Source: an uncultured Ruminococcus sp.
GTDB taxonomy: Bacteria > Bacillota > Clostridia > Oscillospirales > Ruminococcaceae
Direction: 5' to 3'
Assembly (NCBI GenBank): GCA_910576995.1
Contig: CAJTLC010000001.1
Coordinates: 63,221-127,220, forward strand
Length of the DNA: 64,000 bases
Numbering within the stretch: the stretch's first letter is position 1; each line of letters opens with the position of its first letter. Made by a program: the position numbers and the translations under genes. The notes under the pieces were generated by a model. That model was not told the origin of the DNA. It was given only the letters and a program-made list of their open reading frames with translations, and made no database searches. This document shows, piece after piece, positions 17,905 through 26,787 of this stretch.

Positions 17905-18225
17905 ACAAAAGCAATACGTCTGCATCAGCAGTCTATGCATATTCCTCTCATGCATCACAGTATTCTCTTGAAGGATACGCCTTGAGAGAATTTCGCGCGA
18001 ACGGGAAATGCGTTAATTCGGAAAACTTCCGTAAGTATTGCTCTTAAAGATTACAGGGACGAAAGTCTTGGTAATAAGTCCTGAATGGGACGACGGCAGA
18101 ATGAACGTGGGGCAGACGCCCGAGCGAGGACATTCGCCGAGTTTATGCGAAGCGTGATTGAAGCCGATCACATTCACTTTTTATTCACACTATGCATTAA
18201 GCGCATAGTACATATTTAAGGAGGA
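17905..18225 (+). ncRNA. Long structured 5' leader of the ABC transporter operon
   Basis: No open frame is evident. A long-range stem AGCAATAC/GTATTGCT (17910-17917 with 18035-18042) closes a domain containing CTGC/GCAG, and a strong hairpin ATTCTCT...AGAGAAT reinforced by AAGG/CCTT. A second domain holds GTCC/GGAC, GGGGC/GCCC and GTGAT/ATCAC stems. A final hairpin ACTATGC/GCATAGT (18189-18209) ends just before the AAGGAGG ribosome site. This density of hairpins suggests a cis-regulatory or stabilising RNA. I recognise no known class. Confidence 0.45.
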
Positions 18226-18232
18226 AAAACCA

Positions 18233-19747
18233 ATGAACACACTTAAGAAGACATTAGCATTAGTTGCTGCTCTTGCTATGACTGCTACAGCATTTGTTGG
18301 ATGCGGAGACGAGGAAAGCTCTTCATCATCTTCTTCATCCGAATCTTCATCCGAGTCTACACCTGCTGAGGGTGAGGATTCCTCACCTGCTGAAGGCGAG
18401 GGCGAATCATCTGACGCTGAGGGCGGCGACGCTACAGAGGGTCAGATCGACGCTTCCGTTGGTACAGGCGGTAAGACATTCACAGTTGCTGCTTGGAACC
18501 CTGATGACGTTCCTTACCTCATCGCTCAGTGGAAGGGTCTTGATTACAAGACAGTTGCTGAGGATCTTGCTAATGACAAGGTTGACGGCATCAAGTTCAT
18601 CTCATTCGGCGTAGGCGGCGGCGACGCTTCCGAAAGATATGATCAGATCTTCACAGCTGGCGACGATCTCGACGTATACTTCTGCGAGGCTGACTGGGCT
18701 CTTAACTACATCAATGATGACGAGAAGACTCTTGACCTTGCTAAGCTCGGTCTTACAGATTCTACATGGCCCAACATCTACTCTTACACAGACGATATCG
18801 GTAAGTCCGAGAGCGGCGTTCGTAAGGGTATCTCATGGCAGGCTGCAGCAGGCGGCTTTGCTTACAGAGCTGACCTTGCTGAGGAATACCTCGGCGTTAC
18901 ATCTCCTGAAGAGATGCAGGCACAGGTTGCTGACTGGGATAAGTTCGTTGCAGCAGCTACAACAGTAAGCGAGAAGTCCAACAAGTCTGTTGCTCTTGCT
19001 GACTCACTCGGCGGTCTCTGGCAGGCATTCGCTTGCAGCCGTACAACTCCTTGGGTTAAGGACGACGTTGTTCAGATCGACGACTTCTGCCAGAAGTTCG
19101 CTGATACAGCTAAGGCTCTCTGGGATATCAACGGCGTTACACAGAACGGTCAGTGGACAGACGAGTGGACAGCTTCCGGTGTAAACGGTAACGTTATGGG
19201 TTACTTCGTTTCTACATGGGGCTTCGGCGGATTCTTCCTCGATGCTGCAGGCGGCGCTCCCGATGCAGAGGCTGGCAAGGAAGCTGGCGCTCAGTACGGT
19301 AAGTGGGCTCTCTGCCAGGGACCGACACCTTACTACTGGGGCGGTACATGGATCGTTGTTAATCCTAAGACAGATAACGGCGAAGAGGCTCGTGACTTCA
19401 TCATCTCCGCTACAGCTGACGAGGCTCAGATGAAGGAGTATGCTAAGAACAAGCCTGAGTATGTAAACAACTCTGCTGTTATGGATGAACTCATTGCTGC
19501 TGATACAGTATTCAACGAGAGCATCACAGGCAACTTCAAGGATAACCAGAATATCTACGCTACACTTGCAGAGAACGCTAAGTCCATCAACTTCAACGGA
19601 CTTATCACACCTTACGATGCAACTTGCAAGACTAAGTTCATCGACGCTGTTAAGGAAAAGTACGTTACAGGCGGTTCTTGGGATGATACAGTTAATGAGT
19701 TCAAGGACAAGGGCGCTGAAGCACTTCCTGACCTCAACTGGGATTAA
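18233..19747 (+). CDS. Sugar ABC transporter substrate-binding lipoprotein
   Basis: A 504-residue family 1 extracellular solute-binding protein. The lipoprotein signal peptide ends in FVGC (Cys-23). A low-complexity Ser/Glu linker (about 28-65) tethers the binding domain, which is rich in Trp and aromatic residues as in oligosaccharide binders. It delivers sugar to the two permeases downstream. Codon choice is very uniform (GCT, AAG, CTT, GTT), unlike neighbouring genes, which points to very high expression. The AAGGAGG ribosome site is near-consensus. A hairpin after the gene probably lowers permease expression relative to this protein. The sugar is unknown. Confidence 0.92.
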   Translation: MNTLKKTLALVAALAMTATAFVGCGDEESSSSSSSSESSSESTPAEGEDSSPAEGEGESSDAEGGDATEGQIDASVGTGGKTFTVAAWNPDDVPYLIAQWKGLDYKTVAEDLANDKVDGIKFISFGVGGGDASERYDQIFTAGDDLDVYFCEADWALNYINDDEKTLDLAKLGLTDSTWPNIYSYTDDIGKSESGVRKGISWQAAAGGFAYRADLAEEYLGVTSPEEMQAQVADWDKFVAAATTVSEKSNKSVALADSLGGLWQAFACSRTTPWVKDDVVQIDDFCQKFADTAKALWDINGVTQNGQWTDEWTASGVNGNVMGYFVSTWGFGGFFLDAAGGAPDAEAGKEAGAQYGKWALCQGPTPYYWGGTWIVVNPKTDNGEEARDFIISATADEAQMKEYAKNKPEYVNNSAVMDELIAADTVFNESITGNFKDNQNIYATLAENAKSINFNGLITPYDATCKTKFIDAVKEKYVTGGSWDDTVNEFKDKGAEALPDLNWD

Positions 19748-19791
19748 TTATTAGTTTTTAACTAATAGTCAGTTTAACTAAAAACAATCAT

Positions 19792-19832
19792 ACCTACGGG
19801 ATATTTATGTATTCCGTAGGTGTGTATTTGTT
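19792..19832 (+). terminator. Intercistronic hairpin after the binding-protein gene
   Basis: A perfect 8-bp stem ACCTACGG/CCGTAGGT (19792-19799 and 19814-19821) is followed by GTGTATTTGTTT. It is likely a partial terminator or an mRNA-stabilising structure that raises binding-protein output over permease. Confidence 0.55.
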
Positions 19833-19862
19833 TATCAATAAAATTCCGAGAGGGTGTGTGTT

Positions 19863-20924
19863 ATGGCATCAGCTGCGCAGAGACGTATTAAATCAATCAG
19901 CTATGCGAAATATGGCTATCTTTTTATATTGCCGTTTTTTCTTGTTTATTTCTTCTTCCAATTATGGCCTTTGATCAACACATTTATTGTAAGTTTTAAG
20001 GGTAACGGTACTCCCGATACCAGCAGCCTTTGGGTAGGTTTTGATAACTATAAAGATGTTTTATTCGGCGGAAACAGATCGGCTAACGCCATTCATAATC
20101 GTTTTGTTCAGTGTTTCGCTAATACTCTTATTTTGTGGATCGGAAACTTCATTCCCCAGATCGCTCTTTCGCTTTCACTTGCAGTTTGGTTTACAGAGGC
20201 TAATCTTAAGATTCCGGGAAAAGGATTCTTTAAGGTAGTTATGTATCTTCCTAATATTATTACAGCCGCTTCCGTTGCTGTACTCTTCCTTCAGCTTTGC
20301 GGACAGTCTCAGGATTCGCCCGGCGCTTTGAATATGTTCTTCAGCAAGATCGGACTTGTAGACTATGATCCGATGTCGAAAAAGTATGATACTATTCAGT
20401 TCATTGAGGGCTGCTGGCAGTCAAGAGGCGTTGTAATGTTCATTCAGACATGGATGTGGTTCGGTAATACAATGATCATGCTCATGTCTGGTATTCAGGG
20501 TATCAACCCTTCACTTTTCGAAGCAGCAAGCATCGACGGTGCAACTTCGGGACAGGTTTTCAGAAAGATCACTCTTCCACTCCTTACACCTATCATGGCT
20601 TACACTCTCGTTACATCTATGATCGGTGGTCTCCAGATGTTCGATATTCCTTATCTCTATCATAAGGATCCGAATAAAACCAGTAAGAACGTTGAGACGG
20701 TTGCCGTTATGATCTTCGAATATTTCCATAAGCCCGGTAAACAGCAGAAGATGGGTTATGCCGGCGCTATTTCCGTACTTCTCTTCTTTGTAACTCTTAT
20801 TCTCGGTCTTATTTCCTTCTATATGACGCGTGATAAGGACGAAATCGCCAAGAAGAAGCAGAGAAAGAAGATCGCTAAACAGCTTAAGCAGGAAAGTAAA
20901 CAGTTTGGAGGTTTTTCAATATGA
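19863..20924 (+). CDS. Sugar ABC transporter permease (MalF/UgpA type)
   Basis: An inner-membrane permease of 353 residues with about six transmembrane segments. The EAA loop EAASIDGATSGQVFRKITLPLL, which contacts the ATPase, is near residue 220. ATG 19863 is preferred because GAGAGGG lies eight bases upstream; a GTG at 19854 would overlap that site. It overlaps the next permease by four bases. No ATP-binding gene is in the operon, so a shared MsmK-type ATPase elsewhere is expected. Confidence 0.92.
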   Translation: MASAAQRRIKSISYAKYGYLFILPFFLVYFFFQLWPLINTFIVSFKGNGTPDTSSLWVGFDNYKDVLFGGNRSANAIHNRFVQCFANTLILWIGNFIPQIALSLSLAVWFTEANLKIPGKGFFKVVMYLPNIITAASVAVLFLQLCGQSQDSPGALNMFFSKIGLVDYDPMSKKYDTIQFIEGCWQSRGVVMFIQTWMWFGNTMIMLMSGIQGINPSLFEAASIDGATSGQVFRKITLPLLTPIMAYTLVTSMIGGLQMFDIPYLYHKDPNKTSKNVETVAVMIFEYFHKPGKQQKMGYAGAISVLLFFVTLILGLISFYMTRDKDEIAKKKQRKKIAKQLKQESKQFGGFSI

Positions 20925-21814
20925 GTAAAATGAATAAAGTATATGGAGAACCAAAGAGCAATTATACTGCTAAATTAAAGATCAAGTCGGCTATTTTGTT
21001 TGTATGGTTTGTTATTCTTACAATCATTTGTCTGCTTCCTCTTTATATGCTTATTATTAACGCGTCTCATTCGAGTTCTGATATTTCAAACGGACTTCAC
21101 CTTTTACCCGGTAAGTTCTTTGGAATCAACTTCAAAACCGTTGTTTCGGGTGAAATGAAGCTTTACTTCGACGCGTTCAACGGTTACAAGAACAGCTTGA
21201 TCATCACTTGCTGCTCATGTATACTTACAGTCTTTTTCTCAGCTATGACCGCTTACGGCATTCATGTATATGACTTCAAGATCAAGGAAGCTTCCTATAC
21301 GGTTATCCTGCTCGTAATGATGATTCCTGTACAGGTTACATCTGCTGGTTTTGTAGCTTTCATGAACAAGATCGGACTTCTTAACTCCTACATTCCGCTT
21401 ATCATTCCTGCAATTGCAGCTCCTGCGGTTGTATACTTCATGCGTTCTTACATGAAATCGTCGTTCCCGCTCGACATTGTTGAGGCGGCGCGTATTGATG
21501 GATGCGGCGAGTACAGAACTTTCGTATCTATTGCTATTCCTATGATGAAGCCGGCTATTGCAGTTCAGGCGATCTTCGCTTTCATTGCAAGCTGGAACAA
21601 CTTCTATACGCCTTCAATGATTCTCGTTGATGGTAATACCAAGAAGAAAACACTTCCTATGATGGTACAGGCGCTCCAGTCCTCGGATACTCTGAACGAT
21701 AACGGAGCTAAATACATGGCTATTGCTCTTAGTATTATTCCTATCGTCATTGCTTATGTGTTCCTTTCAAGATTTATCATCGCTGGCGTTGCACTCGGTG
21801 GTGTAAAGGAATAA
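20921..21814 (+). CDS. Sugar ABC transporter permease (MalG/MsmG type)
   Basis: A 297-residue second permease subunit with six predicted membrane segments. The EAA motif (VEAARIDGCGEYRTFVSIAIP) is near residue 190. The ATG at 20921 overlaps the previous stop (ATGA). It ends the operon; a strong terminator follows within 20 bp. Confidence 0.93.
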   Translation: MSKMNKVYGEPKSNYTAKLKIKSAILFVWFVILTIICLLPLYMLIINASHSSSDISNGLHLLPGKFFGINFKTVVSGEMKLYFDAFNGYKNSLIITCCSCILTVFFSAMTAYGIHVYDFKIKEASYTVILLVMMIPVQVTSAGFVAFMNKIGLLNSYIPLIIPAIAAPAVVYFMRSYMKSSFPLDIVEAARIDGCGEYRTFVSIAIPMMKPAIAVQAIFAFIASWNNFYTPSMILVDGNTKKKTLPMMVQALQSSDTLNDNGAKYMAIALSIIPIVIAYVFLSRFIIAGVALGGVKE

Positions 21815-21830
21815 TTTCAAACAATCAATT

Positions 21831-21859
21831 AACAGCACACTTCGGTGTGCTGTTTTTTT
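21831..21859 (+). terminator. Rho-independent terminator of the ABC transporter operon
   Basis: A 9-bp perfect stem ACAGCACAC/GTGTGCTGT with a TTCG tetraloop, followed by seven T residues. Confidence 0.9.
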
Positions 21860-21910
21860 GTCATAGTATCTGAAATAACTGAATATGATATAGGGAAAGG
21901 GGAGACGGAA

Positions 21911-22831
21911 ATGAAGGAATGTACAAGCTATGAGATAATCAGCGAATATATGCCTGCAACGGTCAGAAAAGCAATGGGTCGCATAACAGAACGGGAAAAG
22001 GAGCATATAAGCGAAATTCGGCTGTACAGCGGTCGTGCGCCGATATATGTTTATCCTGATAAAATCAAATATCTTACTGAAAATGGTTTGACAGGAAGCA
22101 GAGGAAATACTGCGATCCTGAAAGTCACTCCTCAGGAAGTAAGAGGAGTTGTTGACGCGCTTTGTCACTATTCTCTTCATACTTGTCAGCGTGAGATGAA
22201 ACAGGGTTACTTCGTTTTGCGAAACGGAATTCGAGTTGGTATGTCGGGTACGTATTCGGACAGCGGAGTAATTACAGAGGCGTGCGGATTGAATTTCAGA
22301 CTGTCGAGGAATATTAACGGCTGCGGTCAGATGATTTTTGACAAGATAATAAAAGAGTCCTGCGGAGTACTTATATGCGGCGGAGTGAATTCGGGAAAAA
22401 CAACTATTTTGCGTGATCTTTGCCGCCTTATCGGAAGTTGGAGAAAAGTTTCGCTTATTGATGAACGCAATGAGATCGCCTGCGTTCAAAATGGAATTCC
22501 CATGAACGACGTTGGAGAGCTGACTGATATTTTGTCAGGATGCAGCCGGTCAATGGGGATTATTTCTGCAATACGAACCTTGTCGCCCGATTACATTTTC
22601 TGCGACGAGATCTCAACGGCGGATGATCTTGAGGCGATAACCGAAAGCGCAGGCAGCGGGGTGAAATTCTGTGCGACGATACACGGCAGCAACTGGGAAG
22701 AGATCCTCGCCGGCGATATAGCGAAAGAACTTGTCAGGCGGAATATTTTCAGATATGCGGCGATAATGTATGGTGCGGATAAGCCCGGTAAAATTCGTGA
22801 GATCAAAAAAATGACCTGTAGGGAGTGTTGA
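21911..22831 (+). CDS. spoIIIAA: Stage III sporulation protein AA (ATPase)
   Basis: A 306-residue secretion-type ATPase of the SpoIIIA-SpoIIQ channel that links mother cell and forespore during engulfment. Walker A is GGVNSGKTT at about residue 158. SLIDERNEIACV and DYIFCDEIST are the later motifs. ATG at 21911 has GGGGAG upstream; the open frame to 21845 enters the previous terminator. It is the first of eight spoIIIA genes in conserved order. In Bacillus the operon is sigma-E dependent; I could not pick out a convincing sigma-E promoter here. Confidence 0.95.
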   Translation: MKECTSYEIISEYMPATVRKAMGRITEREKEHISEIRLYSGRAPIYVYPDKIKYLTENGLTGSRGNTAILKVTPQEVRGVVDALCHYSLHTCQREMKQGYFVLRNGIRVGMSGTYSDSGVITEACGLNFRLSRNINGCGQMIFDKIIKESCGVLICGGVNSGKTTILRDLCRLIGSWRKVSLIDERNEIACVQNGIPMNDVGELTDILSGCSRSMGIISAIRTLSPDYIFCDEISTADDLEAITESAGSGVKFCATIHGSNWEEILAGDIAKELVRRNIFRYAAIMYGADKPGKIREIKKMTCREC

Positions 22832-22832
22832 A

Positions 22833-23339
22833 ATGATATTAAAAATTTTATCTGCATTGTCTGTTACGATTATTGGCGGTGTTATCGGGGCTGCACAGGC
22901 GGACAAACTATCGGAATCGCGGAAAAATTGTACAGAAATCGGAGAAATGATTCATCACACCGTATTTTCCATAGAATATCGCGGCGACGATGTTTATGCA
23001 ATATGCAGGCGATTAAAGAATGATTCTGATCTGCGTCGTCTGACTTTTTTGCAGAATCTGCCTGAAGAATACGTGTGCGGTCAGGATTTTCGCGAAATGT
23101 GGGATAGGGCAGTGATCTTGCAAAAAAATCTCGGAGAAGAAGAAAGGGAAATCCTTTTCCGGTGCGGAGGGATAATCGGAAAAAGCGACGCAGGCGGACA
23201 GATTGCAATGCTTGGGGAATTGCAGGAGAAAATCCGAAAAATCGAAGAACAGCGTATAGATATGGCAGCGAAAAAAGGACGGCTTTATCGGAGCGCGGGA
23301 CTGCTCTTCGGCATTATGGCAGGGATTATAGTGATTTAG
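22833..23339 (+). CDS. spoIIIAB: Stage III sporulation protein AB
   Basis: A 168-residue membrane protein with a hydrophobic N-terminus (about 1-22) and a C-terminal membrane segment, around a helical domain resembling type II secretion GspF. The characteristic REREILFRCGG-like (EEREILFRCGGIIGKSDAGGQ) stretch is present. It starts one base after the spoIIIAA stop. Confidence 0.92.
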   Translation: MILKILSALSVTIIGGVIGAAQADKLSESRKNCTEIGEMIHHTVFSIEYRGDDVYAICRRLKNDSDLRRLTFLQNLPEEYVCGQDFREMWDRAVILQKNLGEEEREILFRCGGIIGKSDAGGQIAMLGELQEKIRKIEEQRIDMAAKKGRLYRSAGLLFGIMAGIIVI

Positions 23340-23352
23340 AAAGGACGAGCCG

Positions 23353-23550
23353 ATGGATATAGATTTAATATTCAAAATTGCCGGAACGGGAATAATTGTC
23401 GCCGTTCTGAATCTGGTGTTAAAACGTGCCGAGCGAGAAGAGCAGGCGATGATGACGACTCTTGCAGGTTTGATAGTAGTTCTTGTACTGATCGTGGAAG
23501 AGATCGGCGGACTCTTCGAAACAGTCAAAACGGTATTCGGCTTATGGTAG
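23353..23550 (+). CDS. spoIIIAC: Stage III sporulation protein AC
   Basis: A 65-residue, two-helix membrane protein starting MDIDLIFKIAGTGI, typical for SpoIIIAC. It follows spoIIIAB by 13 bp with a GAAAGGA-like ribosome site and overlaps spoIIIAD by seven bases. Confidence 0.93.
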   Translation: MDIDLIFKIAGTGIIVAVLNLVLKRAEREEQAMMTTLAGLIVVLVLIVEEIGGLFETVKTVFGLW

Positions 23551-23933
23551 ACAGATCACTTATCACAGCGGTTTTTTGCGTATCTGCGGCAATTCTTGCA
23601 GTTTTGCTGCGCCAGCATTGCCGGGAGCAATCTATGATGATAGCTCTTGCAGCCTGTACGTGCGTAGTGGGAAGCTTTTTGGCAATATTAAGCCCGATGG
23701 CGGATGAACTCCGCGATATATTCAACAATGCCGGAATATCCGACAGCTATCTGAATCTTATCTTCAAAGCCATGGCGATATGCCTGATCACGCAGATAAC
23801 GGCTGAACTATGCCGTGACAGCGGGGAATGCGCGATTGCTTCGGCAGCGGAAATATGGGGGCGGGGAGCGATCGCCTATATCAGCCTTCCGCTGATAAGA
23901 ACGCTTCTTCAGCAGATCGCCGAAATTATCTGA
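23544..23933 (+). CDS. spoIIIAD: Stage III sporulation protein AD
   Basis: A 129-residue protein with about four membrane segments, related in sequence to SpoIIIAC. The central YLNLIFKAMAICLITQ and CRDSGE stretches are typical. It is translationally coupled to spoIIIAC. Confidence 0.92.
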   Translation: MVDRSLITAVFCVSAAILAVLLRQHCREQSMMIALAACTCVVGSFLAILSPMADELRDIFNNAGISDSYLNLIFKAMAICLITQITAELCRDSGECAIASAAEIWGRGAIAYISLPLIRTLLQQIAEII

Positions 23934-23941
23934 GGTGGAAT

Positions 23942-25033
23942 ATGAAAATTACAGCAGCAATTTTTACGGCAATAATGGCGGTGATCATATGCGTTGCGCC
24001 GCTGACGGCTTATGCGGATGACGATATCGATTACGGCGAGGAAATATCAGCGGAGATAGACGGATTGCTGAACGATTATGATCTTGGGTTCTCCATTGAC
24101 GAGATAGACGATATGTCTTTCGGCGAACTTTCGGCGGCGTTGTGGGAATGCGGGAAATCGCGGCTTGAAGCTCCTCTGCGTATTCTCTGTTCGATTTTTC
24201 TGGTAATAATTTTCTCATCGTTTACGCATTCGATCGGAAGCGGAGCAGTTTCAAAGGCTTCGGAAGAAATTTATGGAATGGTCTGCGTAATGGCTGCTGT
24301 TACCGTTATCGTTCCGCAGCTTTTGACAGTATACGGTGAAATCCTCGAAACGCTGCAAAGGAGCGGCGGCTTTCTGCTTGTATACGTACCCATATTTTCT
24401 GGAATTTCAGTTGCCTGTGGAAAATTTACTTCGGCAGGAGTTTATCATATGTCGATGCTGGGCGCGTCGGAGATGATCGTAAAATTGTGTGAAAGCTATT
24501 TTATGCCCATACTCGGTCTTATGTCGGGATTGACGGTCACGGGCAGCGTCTTCCCGAATCAATCTCTTGACAGTTTGGTGAATCTCATGAAAAAGGGGAT
24601 AACACTGATTATTTCTATAATCATGTCGCTTTTTGTGGGATTCGTGACGCTGAAATGTACCATAAGCGGCAAAGCTGACGGAGCGGCAACAAAAACTGTT
24701 AAAATGATGGTTTCGGGTTTTATTCCGATAGTCGGAAACACGGTATCAGACGCATATTCTACAGTGAAAGGCAGTTTTGAGGTGATAGGCGGAACTGTCG
24801 GGGCGGCAGGTATAATTGCCATTGTCATGATGATCCTGCCAAAACTTTTAGAGGTAATGATCTACCGGGCGGTGGTATGGATTGGAGCGGCAGCGGCAGA
24901 TGTATTTTCAGCAGGCGCAGTTTCAAAGCTGCTGAAAGGTTTCGACAGCGGACTTGCGATAGCCCAATGCGTAATGATCTGCTATTCTGTTATATTTATT
25001 TTCTGCTCGGCAATTCTGATGCAGACGTTCTGA
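23942..25033 (+). CDS. spoIIIAE: Stage III sporulation protein AE
   Basis: A 363-residue multi-pass membrane protein with a cleavable signal sequence (MKITAAIF to TAYA). About seven membrane segments follow in the C-terminal two thirds. ATG 23942 is supported by GAGGTGG just upstream; the open frame from 23828 is an artefact lying inside spoIIIAD. It is thought to be the permease-like part of the feeding channel. Confidence 0.92.
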   Translation: MKITAAIFTAIMAVIICVAPLTAYADDDIDYGEEISAEIDGLLNDYDLGFSIDEIDDMSFGELSAALWECGKSRLEAPLRILCSIFLVIIFSSFTHSIGSGAVSKASEEIYGMVCVMAAVTVIVPQLLTVYGEILETLQRSGGFLLVYVPIFSGISVACGKFTSAGVYHMSMLGASEMIVKLCESYFMPILGLMSGLTVTGSVFPNQSLDSLVNLMKKGITLIISIIMSLFVGFVTLKCTISGKADGAATKTVKMMVSGFIPIVGNTVSDAYSTVKGSFEVIGGTVGAAGIIAIVMMILPKLLEVMIYRAVVWIGAAAADVFSAGAVSKLLKGFDSGLAIAQCVMICYSVIFIFCSAILMQTF

Positions 25034-25043
25034 GGTGATCATA

Positions 25044-25505
25044 TTGGAAAGTGTAAGATCCGCAGTTATAGCGGTATGTACGATATCAGCCGTCAAGAGT
25101 ATTATCGGGAGTATTGCGGCGGCGTCTAAATTAAAATGTCAGATAACTTTAATGCTCGATCTTATTCTTGCAGTTGTTCTTCTGCTTCCGATCGTGAACG
25201 GATTCAAGGAATTCAGCTTTCCTGAAATAAGCGATTATCAAATGGCTGAATATGACAGCAGTAATGATGTTTACGCAGATTCTCTGAAAATGCAGACCAA
25301 GAAAAATGTGGAGGACGTGCTGAGCGAACAGATGACAGCCGTCGGAATATCCTGCGAAAAAATTGACGTGGAGGTTAATATTTTTGCAGATCACAGCATA
25401 TCTATTACTAAGGTGACAGTCACATCGGAGGATTTTGAAGCTGCTGCTGAGATCGTAAAAAACAGTCTGGGCAGTGAAACGGAGGTAATAAATGGAGCTG
25501 TTTGA
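25044..25505 (+). CDS. spoIIIAF: Stage III sporulation protein AF
   Basis: About 153 residues: two N-terminal membrane helices, then a soluble ring-building domain. I prefer the TTG at 25044, with GAGGTG six bases upstream; the GTG at 25035 lies inside that site. It overlaps spoIIIAG by 14 bases. Confidence 0.88.
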   Translation: MESVRSAVIAVCTISAVKSIIGSIAAASKLKCQITLMLDLILAVVLLLPIVNGFKEFSFPEISDYQMAEYDSSNDVYADSLKMQTKKNVEDVLSEQMTAVGISCEKIDVEVNIFADHSISITKVTVTSEDFEAAAEIVKNSLGSETEVINGAV

Positions 25506-26016
25506 AAAAATCGGAGATCTTTGGCGGAATAAAAAAACTACTGTTGTGACGGCGCTTGGAGCTGTTGGGCTGCTGCTGATCATGATATCATCGATTTTGC
25601 CGGACAAAAAGCAGTCAGCCGAGCAGAACTCCCCAAAGGCGGAGATCACTGCTGCCGAAAGCTATTGCCGCGAGACTGAAAAGCGTCTTGAGGATTTTCT
25701 CGGAAAAATTGAAGGCGCGGGTAACGTTGAAGTTTATCTTACGGTAGGAAGCGGCGAAAGGTATGTTTATGCCGCTGAAGAAAAGAAAGCAGTGTCAGAA
25801 AATAAGGTGGAAAGGGATGAGAAATACGTTCTGATCGGCGGAGGAAGCGAGCGCGAGCCGCTGATCGAAAAAATCGAGACGCCTGAGATCACGGGAGCGG
25901 TAATTATATGTTCGGGATGCGACAGCCCTTTGGTAGAGGAACGGATATATAAAGCCGTTTCTGCCGCTCTTGGAATTTCAACAATGAAAATATATGTATC
26001 AAAAGGAGCAGCTTGA
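25492..26016 (+). CDS. spoIIIAG: Stage III sporulation protein AG
   Basis: A 174-residue protein with one N-terminal membrane helix (about 18-36) and a C-terminal ring-building domain exposed between the two membranes. VEVYLTVGSGERYVYA and GAVIICSGCDSPLVEERI are family-typical. In Bacillus it forms a large ring in the intermembrane space. Confidence 0.92.
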   Translation: MELFEKIGDLWRNKKTTVVTALGAVGLLLIMISSILPDKKQSAEQNSPKAEITAAESYCRETEKRLEDFLGKIEGAGNVEVYLTVGSGERYVYAAEEKKAVSENKVERDEKYVLIGGGSEREPLIEKIETPEITGAVIICSGCDSPLVEERIYKAVSAALGISTMKIYVSKGAA

Positions 26017-26042
26017 CTGTTCTGCGGAAAAGGAGAATTATT

Positions 26043-26663
26043 ATGAAAAAACCTACAATCATCATTGGAAAGAAACAAATAATCATGACTTGTCTGACTC
26101 TCATGCTTGCGATAGCCGTATACATAAATTACGCAGCGTCGCCGAAACTGTCCAAAGACGGAAATTCCGTTGAAGTGGCTGAAATGGGCGATACGGTCAA
26201 TTACGGCGAAACGGAATTCGTCGCAGCAAAGGGAGAAGTTGAAAAGGATAATAAGGATAATAAAGATAATAAGGACGGCAAGGAAGATAAGGGCGTATCG
26301 GCTGAAGAAACGGCTGCCGATTATTTTGCGCAGGCACGCCTTGATAAGATGAATAATCGCGACGAAGCCGTACAGACTTTGCAGACTATCATGGGCGGCG
26401 GCGATCTCACGGAAGACGAACTTGTCGTAAACGCACTGGACGCCGTTGAGGTTTCAAAGCTGATAGAGTCGGAGGGAACTATCGAATCTCTTGTTAAGGC
26501 TCAGGGTTTTGAAGACTGCGTTGCGTATCTCGACGGCGAAACCGCTAAGGTCGTGATCAAGACAAATGGGCTTGATAAGGCGCAGGCAGCGGCTATAAAA
26601 GAGATAATTATGAGCGAATCAGAAGTTTTAGCAGAAAATATCAGAATTTTTGAAGTAAAATAG
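26043..26663 (+). CDS. spoIIIAH: Stage III sporulation protein AH
   Basis: A 206-residue protein anchored by one N-terminal helix. A low-complexity Asp/Asn/Lys linker (about residues 72-85, NKDNKDNKD) precedes the ring-building domain that binds SpoIIQ on the forespore side. ATG 26043 is supported by GGAGAA upstream. It is the last gene of the spoIIIA operon; no terminator follows and the next promoter begins at once. Confidence 0.92.
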   Translation: MKKPTIIIGKKQIIMTCLTLMLAIAVYINYAASPKLSKDGNSVEVAEMGDTVNYGETEFVAAKGEVEKDNKDNKDNKDGKEDKGVSAEETAADYFAQARLDKMNNRDEAVQTLQTIMGGGDLTEDELVVNALDAVEVSKLIESEGTIESLVKAQGFEDCVAYLDGETAKVVIKTNGLDKAQAAAIKEIIMSESEVLAENIRIFEVK

Positions 26664-26692
26664 TTGAAAAATTATTTGCTTTTTGGTATAAT
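26664..26692 (+). promoter_or_regulatory. Vegetative promoter of the asp23-nusB operon
   Basis: TTGAAA (26664-26669), 17 bp, TATAAT (26687-26692), starting right after the spoIIIAH stop. It separates the housekeeping genes from the sporulation operon. Confidence 0.75.
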
Positions 26693-26716
26693 ATAATAGT
26701 GGGAATATATGCGTAT

Positions 26717-26767
26717 AAGATCGAGGCGGAATGTGCGGCAAAAAATTATGCCTGCCGCCGCGGTCTT
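26717..26767 (+). promoter_or_regulatory. Strong hairpin in the asp23 leader
   Basis: A 13-bp outer stem (26717-26729 with 26755-26767; one G.T pair, one mismatch) and an inner GGCA/TGCC stem. No T-run follows, so it is probably a stability or regulatory structure rather than a terminator. It ends 20 bp before the start codon. Confidence 0.5.
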
Positions 26768-26787
26768 TACCTGAACGGAGGTTGAAA

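Noticed and set aside
21845..21911. Sigma-E promoter for spoIIIA
   Set aside because: Only weak matches are present between the terminator and spoIIIAA; not convincing enough to list.
26250..26285. Short tandem repeat inside spoIIIAH
   Set aside because: The repeated AAGGATAAT units encode the low-complexity Asp/Asn/Lys linker of SpoIIIAH; not an independent repeat element.
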